The position numbers and the translations under genes are program-made. A stretch of 24,955 nucleotides of DNA, taken from IMG/VR virus record IMGVR_UViG_3300035698_010352, positions 1 to 24,955 of that record. One strand, given 5' to 3'. Positions 13,790 to 21,687 of the stretch are shown here, piece by piece. The stretch comes from a virus. The first letter of the stretch is position 1. The number at the start of each line of letters is the position of its first letter. The notes under the pieces were generated by a model, which worked only from the letters and a program-made list of their open reading frames with translations, was not told where the DNA came from and did not search any database.

Positions 13790-15376
13790 ATGAGTATTGA
13801 ATATGGTAGTCCCGTCGTTGACGGGGCAGAATCTGGGATCGGTCCACAAATACGGACGGATACTTTTAACAAGAAAGCACTTGTTGATGCTGCTAAAGAA
13901 TCATACTTTGGGCAGATGTCTTCAACTGAGTCCATGCCTAAAAACATGGGCAAGAAAATCAAGCGTTTTCATTATCTTCCTATGCTGGATGACCGCAACC
14001 TGAATGATCAGGGTATTGATGCGACTACTGCAGCAACTGGTGACGCAGGACAACCTATCGGCCTATCCGGTGCGAATACTGCTAAAAAAGTCGCGTACAT
14101 CTCAATCCTGTTAACAGGTCAAGCTACCCCACAAACATTTTATGTACGCGGTGATAGTACGACTAGTGCTGCAGCTGCATTGATTGAAGCACAGACTAAC
14201 TTTGTTGCCTGGGCATTAGGTGAAGGCTTTAGTGGTATTACGGATATTGATCAAACAGGCTTTCCAGCTGATATCCAAACTGCCTATGGTGAGCTTACCG
14301 ATGGTTCTGCTGATGCAGTTTCTCAAGATGTGGCCGGTGGTGTTACAGGAGTCTATACAGTTACTGAAATCGCTGCTACTGATACGAGCAACTACGGTAA
14401 CTTATATGGATCATCCAAGGACATCGGTACAATTCAGGGTAAGATTCCTGCATTGTCTGAAAATGGTGGACGAGTAAACCGAGTTGGTATGCGTCGAGTT
14501 CAGCTTGAAGGAACACTTGAAAAGTTCGGTTTTTTCGATGAGTACACTCAAGAGTCTTTAGACTTTGATTCAGACCCAGAACTGTTAATGCGGATTACTG
14601 GTGAAGCTGTTAAAGGCGCAAATGAGCTTACAGAAGATCAGATTCAAATCGATCTAATTAATGGTGCTGGTGTTATTCGTTATGCTGGTGGAGCTACCTC
14701 TATTGCTACCCTCCAGGGTGATGATGTTGCAGATCCTTTTGCAGTTGGGAATACCAATGATATCGTAACCTATGATGACCTTGTGAAGCTGGGCATTGAA
14801 CTAGATCAAAACCGTACACCAACAAATACAACAATCATTGCCGGTTCGCGTATGGTGGATACTAAAGTAATTAACGCTGCTCGGTATATTTATATTGGTG
14901 CAGAGCTACAAACTGTCATTATGCGTATGACTGACTATCATGGTGTGAAAGCATTTATTCCGGTCGCTCAGTATGCTAATGGTGGCAATATCGCTCGTGG
15001 TGAGATTGGTGCGGTAGATAGTTTTCGTTTTATTCTTGTACCTGAAATGATGCATAAAGCAGCAGGAGGAGCAGCGATTGCTACTACGGTTGAAGAAACT
15101 ACTCCATTCCGGTATTCATCTACAGCTGATGGTGCATTGTTCGCCTATAACGCTTATCCAATGCTTGTAGTTGGTGATGGTGCCTTTGTTACAGTCGGTT
15201 TTCAAACTGATGGTAAAACTGTGAAGTATGTTATTCACCATAAAGCACCTGACCAAAATGTTCGACCAGAAGAGCCTTTTGGCGAAACTGGGTTTTATAG
15301 TATTAAGTGGTACTATGGAATGATGATTCTTCGAGCAGAGCGTATTGCAGTACTTTGGACCCTTGCCGAGTGGTAA
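13790..15376 (+). CDS. Major capsid protein (N4-gp56 family, HK97 fold)
   Basis: The 528-aa shell protein matches the N4-gp56 family in several places: the N-arm segment SMPKNMGKKIKRFHYLPML (48-66), GRVNRVGMRRVQLEGTLEKFG (227-247), DLINGAGVIRYAGG (288-301) and an A-D-N-type C-terminal part ending in ERIAVLWTLAEW. Known family members are usually about 350-400 aa. The extra length lies mostly at residues about 80-225, Ala/Thr/Gly/Asp-rich, placed between the N-arm and the conserved core. GGTG precedes the ATG by about 8 bases. A strong terminator follows at 15402, which would let the capsid transcript end here in high amount while the neck genes get less. Confidence 0.88.
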   Translation: MSIEYGSPVVDGAESGIGPQIRTDTFNKKALVDAAKESYFGQMSSTESMPKNMGKKIKRFHYLPMLDDRNLNDQGIDATTAATGDAGQPIGLSGANTAKKVAYISILLTGQATPQTFYVRGDSTTSAAAALIEAQTNFVAWALGEGFSGITDIDQTGFPADIQTAYGELTDGSADAVSQDVAGGVTGVYTVTEIAATDTSNYGNLYGSSKDIGTIQGKIPALSENGGRVNRVGMRRVQLEGTLEKFGFFDEYTQESLDFDSDPELLMRITGEAVKGANELTEDQIQIDLINGAGVIRYAGGATSIATLQGDDVADPFAVGNTNDIVTYDDLVKLGIELDQNRTPTNTTIIAGSRMVDTKVINAARYIYIGAELQTVIMRMTDYHGVKAFIPVAQYANGGNIARGEIGAVDSFRFILVPEMMHKAAGGAAIATTVEETTPFRYSSTADGALFAYNAYPMLVVGDGAFVTVGFQTDGKTVKYVIHHKAPDQNVRPEEPFGETGFYSIKWYYGMMILRAERIAVLWTLAEW

Positions 15377-15401
15377 GCAGTAAGCAGTAAAGAAGTAAAC
15401 T

Positions 15402-15429
15402 GAGGTAGCTCTTTTGAGCTACCTCTTTT
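15402..15429 (+). terminator. Rho-independent terminator after the major capsid gene
   Basis: A perfect 10-bp stem (GAGGTAGCTC / GAGCTACCTC) around TTTT is followed by TTTTA. It is the strongest hairpin found in the window and the only one between late genes. The stop codon of the capsid gene is 25 bases upstream. Confidence 0.93.
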
Positions 15430-15473
15430 ATAAATAAATCCAACAAAAACCTATTTAAGTAGAGATTAATATT

Positions 15474-16070
15474 ATGAATACCGAAATACAAACTAATGAT
15501 TCTGTTACTGATGAAGAAGCAATTCAATTAGTAGCATTAAAAAACCAGGCAACCCAAATTGGACTTACTTTTAGTCCTAATATTGGAGCTGACACTTTAC
15601 GTACTCGAATTAAAAACCATCTTAATGATGTTCCTCAAAATATCCCTACAAAGGAACGAGTTTTCCCTAAAGTAAACTTACTATCACATGCTGAATACCT
15701 AAAAGAAGTTTCTGAAGTAATTAAACGGGATATAAAACGATTAGTACGAATTCGACTAACTTGCATGAATCCAAACAAATCCCAGCATGTTGGTGAAATT
15801 TTTTCAGTTGGATCAGCTAAACGAGGGACACAAAAAGAATTTGTTCCCTTTGATACTCAAGATGGTTGGCATGTTCCTTTAATAATATTCAATCATATCA
15901 AAGAACGACAGTACACAGCCTATCGTACAGTTCGTGGAGTACGCGGCCAAAAAATTCGTAAAGGTCGCCTTGTTCCTGAGTTTAGTGTAGAAGTACTTCC
16001 TCCATTAACCGCTGCTGAGTACAAAGCACTAGGTCAGCGACAAGCAATGGCTCGTGGAGCTGACGATTAA
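15474..16070 (+). CDS. Conserved virion-module protein with N-terminal HeH/SAP-like fold
   Basis: The 198-aa protein begins with a 50-residue segment, LVALKNQATQIGLTFSPNIG followed by TLRTRIKNHL (about 20-50), which has the helix-extended-helix pattern of HeH/LEM/SAP-like domains that often bind nucleic acid. Residues about 83-185 (RLVRIRLTCMNPNKSQHVGE, FVPFDTQDGWHVPLIIFNHI, RKGRLVPEFSVEVLPPLT) match a conserved protein that I recall next to capsid genes in other tailed phages. Its role is not established; a head decoration or completion protein would fit the position. AGAG lies 9 bases before the ATG. The C-terminal GQRQAMARGADD tail is typical of this type. Confidence 0.72.
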   Translation: MNTEIQTNDSVTDEEAIQLVALKNQATQIGLTFSPNIGADTLRTRIKNHLNDVPQNIPTKERVFPKVNLLSHAEYLKEVSEVIKRDIKRLVRIRLTCMNPNKSQHVGEIFSVGSAKRGTQKEFVPFDTQDGWHVPLIIFNHIKERQYTAYRTVRGVRGQKIRKGRLVPEFSVEVLPPLTAAEYKALGQRQAMARGADD

Positions 16071-16094
16071 CTTTAAATAACCTGAGAGATACAC

Positions 16095-17036
16095 ATGGTT
16101 GCTATTACAGATATTACAACAGGTGCCATAGCTGGTACTGGTTATTTTGATAAGCTTATGGTTGCTGTTAAGATACATTTAACAGAGGAACTTTCTAACA
16201 ATCGTATACTTCAAACTGAATACGCCACTGTGTATCTCGGAGCGTTACAAACCGTATTGGGACAAGCCATACAGTTCGCGATGATCACTGAACAAGTTGA
16301 TGCCTCTATCGCAAATACTATTAATTTGGATGCACAGTCAGCACAAGACCTATTGAATAAGGCAGCACAACTTACTGCATTACAGGATAAAACAGCCTCT
16401 GAAATAGCATTATTGGCTCAACGTACATTGACTGAAAAAGCTCAGATTAATGACATTGTTGATGGGATTACTATTTATGCTGAAGACTCAGACGGTGTAC
16501 CTACTATTTATTTAGGATCATTAGGAAAGCAACAAGGATTACAAAAAACACAGGCTAATAGTTTTAATCGAGATGCCGAACAAAAGGCACTCAAAATTCT
16601 TACTGACATTTGGAGCGTATCTAAATCAGTATCAGGGGATAGTATCGATACACCAGATGGTGCTCGAAATGATGATATTGAGGACTTAATTATTAAGCTT
16701 CGTCAAGGTATCCGAATTACTTCAAGTATTTATAAATTAGCTGCTGATGCCGGATCAGCTAAACTAGTTGTTGCGGGTGAGTACGTTTTGCTCGACGCAT
16801 CAAACTCTACAACACCTTTTGATGACTTAACAGCTCCAGAAGTAATTGCTACTTATGCATGGGTACAGCTATCAGGTACTAACGCAGCAATTACTGATGC
16901 GACACTAGAAGTTACCTCAATAACAGCTCCTGCTGTAAGTGCTACGCTTAGTGAAAATATCTTGGTATTTCAGCTTACTATTACGAGTGACCTGGGCAAT
17001 ACTCGTGTCGATACAGTTGAAATCACCGTTGAGTAA
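16095..17036 (+). CDS. Neck/tail structural protein with C-terminal PKD/REJ-like Ig domain
   Basis: The 313-aa protein has an N-terminal helical part (residues 16-120, KLMVAVKIHLTEELSNNRIL, QLTALQDKTASEIALLAQRT, EKAQI) and a segment GKQQGLQKTQANSFNRDAEQ (144-163) that I recognise from conserved phage virion proteins encoded downstream of capsid genes. Residues 222-313 look like a PKD/REJ-type immunoglobulin-like domain: LVVAGEYVLLDASNS, ATYAWVQLSGT, VTSITAPAVS, LVFQLTITSDLGN and VDTVEITV. Such surface Ig-like domains on phage particles are thought to bind sugars or cells weakly. GAGAGA precedes the ATG. The exact place in the virion (neck, tail or surface) cannot be told from sequence. Confidence 0.75.
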   Translation: MVAITDITTGAIAGTGYFDKLMVAVKIHLTEELSNNRILQTEYATVYLGALQTVLGQAIQFAMITEQVDASIANTINLDAQSAQDLLNKAAQLTALQDKTASEIALLAQRTLTEKAQINDIVDGITIYAEDSDGVPTIYLGSLGKQQGLQKTQANSFNRDAEQKALKILTDIWSVSKSVSGDSIDTPDGARNDDIEDLIIKLRQGIRITSSIYKLAADAGSAKLVVAGEYVLLDASNSTTPFDDLTAPEVIATYAWVQLSGTNAAITDATLEVTSITAPAVSATLSENILVFQLTITSDLGNTRVDTVEITVE

Positions 17037-17041
17037 TTATT

Positions 17042-19087
17042 ATGGGGTTTGGTCTATTTAGTGGTAAGACAGTAGTATCTGTCAATGTATCAACAGTACC
17101 TATTAACGAAACCATTCCTGAAAATCGCCTATCCAATTTATTAATGGCGGGCAGTAAGCAAAATAAACGTATTGCCAATACCCTGTTACTTCATAATTTA
17201 ACTAGCTATAAAAACATGTTAAATCAGTTCTATGCTTATGGTAATTCTGGGTATACCTATGGCTTGCCAGAATCTAATTTAGCAAATAACAAATATAACC
17301 TTAGTGCTGTTAATACTGTTTTAGAGGGCTTATTTGGACCAAATATCACAACAATCGAAAGCTTCCTATATCGACCTACTATCGCTGTATGGGGTCGTTG
17401 GTGGCTACAAGAAAATGAAGGTGGTTACGACTACACTGCAAATACCTTATTAATTGACAGCACCACTTGGGATGTTGTAGGTTTTTCTGAAAATGTAGAT
17501 AAAACTGAAATTACAGTATTGCTTGAAGATGGGTCAAATACGAGTACTTACGGACCAATTACTGATTACTATGTAAACGAAATTTATTACTGTGCTGAGT
17601 ACCATTTTGATTCTGCCCCAACAGTTGATTACACATGGCTATACCAACCCTCATTAGGCACACACGTTACATTGAATGTGACCAATACATTTGATACAAC
17701 GGATCTATTCCCAATTGTTCCATTACGAACAGATAGTGTGAATATAAACGCTGATAAAACCTCTACGGTTTATAGTACTTCGCGTCAAGTTCTTTCTCGT
17801 GTCAAGATGGATATTAATGCTTTAACTAATTCAGTTACAAAACAGGTTAATGACGACGGAACGCTTCGAGATACTGATGACCTGGAAAATGTGTCAGATA
17901 TTTTTTTGCTTTTTGGGTTGAATATCTATGGACAAACACTACTAGAAAAACAAACTGCGTATTTAATATTTAATAGTCTTGAAGGATTAGCTCGTATTAG
18001 TGAGGCAACCTATGTTGCTGCTGTTGCTGCTGATGGAGAAATACCAACTAATACTTTTTTAGTGGATTCAGCTACATTTAATTATGAAGTCGTATTTAAT
18101 TACATTACAGCATCTACGATAGCTGGACGTATTGGTAATAAGGGAGAATCTAAGATTAGTTTCTCGATTAATGTGAATACGAGCACTACTGGAGGTACTC
18201 GATTAATCAATGACTATATCGTCATAAAACATCAGATTACCTCCAGTAGCTATGTTAACTTACTGGTTCATGGGCTATACCTGACACACACACTTAAAAC
18301 TGATCGAGGGGAACGTATTGCTGAAATCTTTCTTGATAGTTTTAATGAAGGTGATTCATTATCAGCTAACCAAAAGAACTTTATAATTCCTTTATCTAAA
18401 AACTATTTAAACACCTTAACTACAATTGAAGCTGATACACTAATTTCCCGTACCACGCATTTAGTTGTATACGCCTCAGATTCCCAGTACATAGAATGGT
18501 ATAAAACCTCAGCCTTTACATCATTGTTGAATATCACACTTAGAGTTGTGGCTGTTGTGATGCTTTTTTGGGACTTTAGTGGAACTACTTCAGAAGCTTT
18601 GTATTTGCTTGGAGAACTCTTGGTGTATCAGTACGCACTTGAATTGGTACTCACGTTATTATTTGAAACTTTTGCAGATTCTTCCGATAAAACTAAAGCT
18701 GCAGTTATTATCCTTGCTGCAGTTATTACTTATAAAATAACACCTAGTATGGCTGATCTATCTTCGGCGGATGTTTTACTTAAATCGGTAAATGCATTGA
18801 GCCAGAGTACGGCAGTATTTACTCAAGTCGAGATGGCTGGGTTAATTGAGGACTATAAGACATTTCTTGCTAGTGCCGATGAGGTTCAAGACGAAATCAC
18901 TGCTGCAAATAGATTATTAGAGGTTGATCCCAGTAATATACTAACTTCAATGGATGCAACGATTAGTAGTGAGTTCGAACAACCCGAAGACTTTTTTACT
19001 AGAACTTTAAATACTACCCCTGGTCAACTTACTTTTGACCAATTACATAGTTATGTAGATAATAACCTTAATTTAAGGTATATATAG
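17042..19087 (+). CDS. Large virion structural protein of the tail/neck region
   Basis: The 681-aa protein starts MGFGLFSGKTVVSVNVSTVP and soon shows the segment YAYGNSGYTYGLPES, a Y-G-L-P pattern that I associate with a conserved structural protein of other podovirus-like phages. Most of the protein is beta-rich. Near residues 490-570 it carries three unusually hydrophobic stretches (ITLRVVAVVMLFWDF, LYLLGELLVYQYALELVLTL, AAVIILAAVITYKI), followed by a helical C-terminal part. These could be buried helices or membrane-interacting segments used during DNA entry. It begins 5 bases after the previous stop, with only a weak ribosome-binding site, so coupling to the upstream gene is likely. The precise role is not known. 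Confidence 0.65.
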   Translation: MGFGLFSGKTVVSVNVSTVPINETIPENRLSNLLMAGSKQNKRIANTLLLHNLTSYKNMLNQFYAYGNSGYTYGLPESNLANNKYNLSAVNTVLEGLFGPNITTIESFLYRPTIAVWGRWWLQENEGGYDYTANTLLIDSTTWDVVGFSENVDKTEITVLLEDGSNTSTYGPITDYYVNEIYYCAEYHFDSAPTVDYTWLYQPSLGTHVTLNVTNTFDTTDLFPIVPLRTDSVNINADKTSTVYSTSRQVLSRVKMDINALTNSVTKQVNDDGTLRDTDDLENVSDIFLLFGLNIYGQTLLEKQTAYLIFNSLEGLARISEATYVAAVAADGEIPTNTFLVDSATFNYEVVFNYITASTIAGRIGNKGESKISFSINVNTSTTGGTRLINDYIVIKHQITSSSYVNLLVHGLYLTHTLKTDRGERIAEIFLDSFNEGDSLSANQKNFIIPLSKNYLNTLTTIEADTLISRTTHLVVYASDSQYIEWYKTSAFTSLLNITLRVVAVVMLFWDFSGTTSEALYLLGELLVYQYALELVLTLLFETFADSSDKTKAAVIILAAVITYKITPSMADLSSADVLLKSVNALSQSTAVFTQVEMAGLIEDYKTFLASADEVQDEITAANRLLEVDPSNILTSMDATISSEFEQPEDFFTRTLNTTPGQLTFDQLHSYVDNNLNLRYI

Positions 19088-19123
19088 CTATACTGATACT
19101 CACCTATCTCTTTAGGCTCTTAC

Positions 19124-19660
19124 ATGACAAATAATCAACGTATAAACGGTCGGGATAATCGGTACCAACCCATCCCTACATATAACCCAGATTACCCACA
19201 ATTTGATGCGAATAACCAATCCAGTTTTCAAAATATTCCATCATTGGATAGTCTTGGTCCGGCAAACAGTATTCCTAACTTTCCCAATTTTGATGCAAAT
19301 GACCCGAGTACCTTTCAAGGTATCCCAAATCTCGATAGTCTTGGATCTGCTCAGAAATTACCTAAGAAAAATGGCTTTAATTGGTTAGGTAAAGATGGTG
19401 TGTTAATTCCAAGTCTAGAAACATTCGGTGCCGCTTCAGCTGCCTATATTGGATTGGAACAATTAAAGTTAAATAAAGAAACCTTTAAGTTTAATAAAGA
19501 CCTTACTAAAGCTAATTTTGGTAATCAGGCACAGACTACCAATAACGCTATAGAGGATCGATCTCGAGCGGGTGCTGTACAATCTGGAGAATCTGGATCT
19601 AGCTTAGATCAGGTTGTCGCCCATCGAACTGCGAATCGACGAGTACGAGCGAGCATATAA
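19124..19660 (+). CDS. Small internal/structural virion protein with a 29-residue tandem repeat
   Basis: The 178-aa protein has a Pro/Asn-rich N-terminal half with two copies of a repeat, residues 25-51 and 54-80 (P-x-F-D-A-N-x-x-S-x-F-Q-x-I-P-x-L-D-S-L-G). The C-terminal half is helical and polar (LEQLKLNKETFKFNKDLTKA, then NQAQTTNNAIEDRSRAG). This C-terminal pattern (lots of Phe-Asn-Lys, N-Q-A, D-R-x-R-A) is frequent in small proteins just before the large internal virion proteins of podovirus-like phages. An AGG 8 bases before the ATG fits a start. The stop overlaps the next ATG by one base (TAATG). Confidence 0.68.
   Translation: MTNNQRINGRDNRYQPIPTYNPDYPQFDANNQSSFQNIPSLDSLGPANSIPNFPNFDANDPSTFQGIPNLDSLGSAQKLPKKNGFNWLGKDGVLIPSLETFGAASAAYIGLEQLKLNKETFKFNKDLTKANFGNQAQTTNNAIEDRSRAGAVQSGESGSSLDQVVAHRTANRRVRASI
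19196..19363 (+). repeat. Two-copy tandem repeat of about 87 bp (29 residues)
   Basis: Copies start at about 19196 and 19283. The encoded peptides share P-F-D-A-N, S-F-Q, I-P, L-D-S-L-G and the closing Pro in register, with several codon-level differences, so the duplication is not very recent. Confidence 0.8.
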
Positions 19661-21687
19661 TGGCTAGTCAAATTAAATTTCAAAGTGTAAGTGCTGCTAA
19701 CCTACAAGCCCCTGATGTAACGAAAGCAGGGGCTATTTTTAGCGGTGCTATTCAATCACTGGCTAAAACGGTCAAGGGTGTTGAGATCGGACGACAGGAG
19801 GCAGCTACGGACGATGTGAAGACCAACCTTCGTAATGCTAATAACCAGAGTGATCTACAAGACATCAAAACCACACAAATTGGTGATTTAGCTGATTTAG
19901 GTGTAGATGGTGAGCAACTTGATGCTTTGACTGGTCGGGTACAAAATAAACAGACTGATGTGTTCGGTCGAGCGTTAGAAGACAACTATAATAATCAGAC
20001 TGACCGTAACTCTTCAGCTGTTCAAAGAATTCTAGCAGGTAACCCTGATCTTGGTAGAAGTGTTCAATTGGATAGTGGTGGAAACTTTGCTTTTTCTGCT
20101 CCAAATGAAAATCTGTCTGCACAGCAAATCGAAGAAGATAAAGTTAACTTTTTTCAAACTTTACGAGATAGTGCGTTTAAACCTGTCAATAATGAGCGGC
20201 AGCAAAATAAACAAATTCGTGAAGAAGCGAAAGCCTTTAATGCTACACCAGAACAGACTAATAAATTAGTCAGTAATTTCAAATCGTTTAAAGATGGTTT
20301 GAAGTCTCTCACCGATGAAGATCAACTTCAGGTCAATCAAGTTGTTGGTCAAAATCAGGCTGATCTGGATCAAGAAATTGAGGAGATTAATTTTCAGAAA
20401 CGGACCTTAGAAGATCGTTATCAAATTACTCAGGAAGAGGCGCGAACTGAATTAAATACAAAACGACAAGATGTTGAAGCTTGGGTTACTGCTAAGCTTC
20501 CAACTGAATTAAACTTTCTATATTCATTTTTCACTGGTGGTGCTCAGAAAGGTGGGCAAGATATTAAAGAATATTTTTCTAAAATTTTTAATGGGAAAAT
20601 TACTAAATTTAAAGACCATAAAGTACAGCCGTGGATGTTACAACGTGCTTTATCAAGTACAGTAGATCTTGAAGCTGATGGTAGACCTAATATAGATATC
20701 AGTGACTTTGAAGATCGATTATTAGAACTTGCTAAAGATAAGGATATGCACAAAGATATGCGGTATATCGCTAATTCAGATGTCATTGTTAAACGAGATA
20801 TTGCAAATGCGACTGCACGAGCTAGTATTCGTAATAAGGACATTGTTGCTGAGTTCAAACGGTCAACCATTGGTATTCGTGATCCAAACCGAAATGCTAA
20901 AATCTTTCAAGATTATTTTAATAAGGTAAGTAGTCTTGAAAATCCTCTAGAGGCTAGTGTGGCTATCGCTAACGCTGAGAAAAGAATAACAGCTCCTAAA
21001 ACAGCGCAAACAGATCCAACTACAATTGAACCTTCGGATTCATTCTTTGAAGATGATCTACCACCTGCTGATGATGGTACTCCTGCAGATCCAGTATTGG
21101 CGGCAAATATTGAGGCAGCTGAGATCTTTGATGTAGAAAACTCTGTTGATGTCGGCAACTTAACCCCAGAAATTGTAAAACAATTAGCACCTGAACAAAT
21201 TGGTGAGGGGTTTCCACCAGAAGTCGTTAAATCGTTAGATATACTCACTCGTCAAGCGTATCTTAATAAACTTGATACCAGTAAGCGTTATGGTAAGGCT
21301 TCACGACAAGTACTTACAGATGCAATGGAAGGCCTTATTAACCTTAAAGATGGTTTTATGTCCATTATTGATAAAATATTTTCTGCCCCTGAAGCTGAAA
21401 GTAACCCAGTAATAAATCCCCAAATACCCGCAGATCCTATTCAAAAAGCAGCCCAAAAACGTGTTACGAGTTTACAATTAAATCTTGATAGGATTCTTTC
21501 AAATGCAACGAAAGAACGTCAAGTAAGTCTCCAACGTGAATTTGATGTGCGAAAAAAACAACTGTCTAGAGGTGAGCCGCTATCTGAAGCAAAATTGAAA
21601 GAAATGCTAGATATCGGGGAAGAGTTAGCTTTACTTGTAGGGGCATCTCCTAGTGATATCAAAAAACTTAGAAACCAGTATAAATAA
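19660..21687 (+). CDS. Internal virion protein (probable ejection protein 1)
   Basis: The 675-aa protein begins MASQIKFQSVSAANLQAPDV followed by a helical segment (AGAIFSGAIQSLAKTVKGVE), a start style that I know from internal virion proteins of many podovirus-like phages. It is overwhelmingly hydrophilic and helical, with coiled-coil-like parts near residues 205-270 and at the C-terminus (about 600-670), and an acidic Pro-rich linker near residues 445-475. No enzymatic motif is seen. Its position directly before another large protein with hydrophobic segments suggests a pair that enters the cell with the genome. The start is one base into the previous stop. Confidence 0.7.
   Translation: MASQIKFQSVSAANLQAPDVTKAGAIFSGAIQSLAKTVKGVEIGRQEAATDDVKTNLRNANNQSDLQDIKTTQIGDLADLGVDGEQLDALTGRVQNKQTDVFGRALEDNYNNQTDRNSSAVQRILAGNPDLGRSVQLDSGGNFAFSAPNENLSAQQIEEDKVNFFQTLRDSAFKPVNNERQQNKQIREEAKAFNATPEQTNKLVSNFKSFKDGLKSLTDEDQLQVNQVVGQNQADLDQEIEEINFQKRTLEDRYQITQEEARTELNTKRQDVEAWVTAKLPTELNFLYSFFTGGAQKGGQDIKEYFSKIFNGKITKFKDHKVQPWMLQRALSSTVDLEADGRPNIDISDFEDRLLELAKDKDMHKDMRYIANSDVIVKRDIANATARASIRNKDIVAEFKRSTIGIRDPNRNAKIFQDYFNKVSSLENPLEASVAIANAEKRITAPKTAQTDPTTIEPSDSFFEDDLPPADDGTPADPVLAANIEAAEIFDVENSVDVGNLTPEIVKQLAPEQIGEGFPPEVVKSLDILTRQAYLNKLDTSKRYGKASRQVLTDAMEGLINLKDGFMSIIDKIFSAPEAESNPVINPQIPADPIQKAAQKRVTSLQLNLDRILSNATKERQVSLQREFDVRKKQLSRGEPLSEAKLKEMLDIGEELALLVGASPSDIKKLRNQYK

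Noticed and set aside
15429-15436. TATAAATA as a T4-type late promoter
   Set aside because: A single match in AT-rich DNA right after a T-run, and no other copies in front of late genes in this window.
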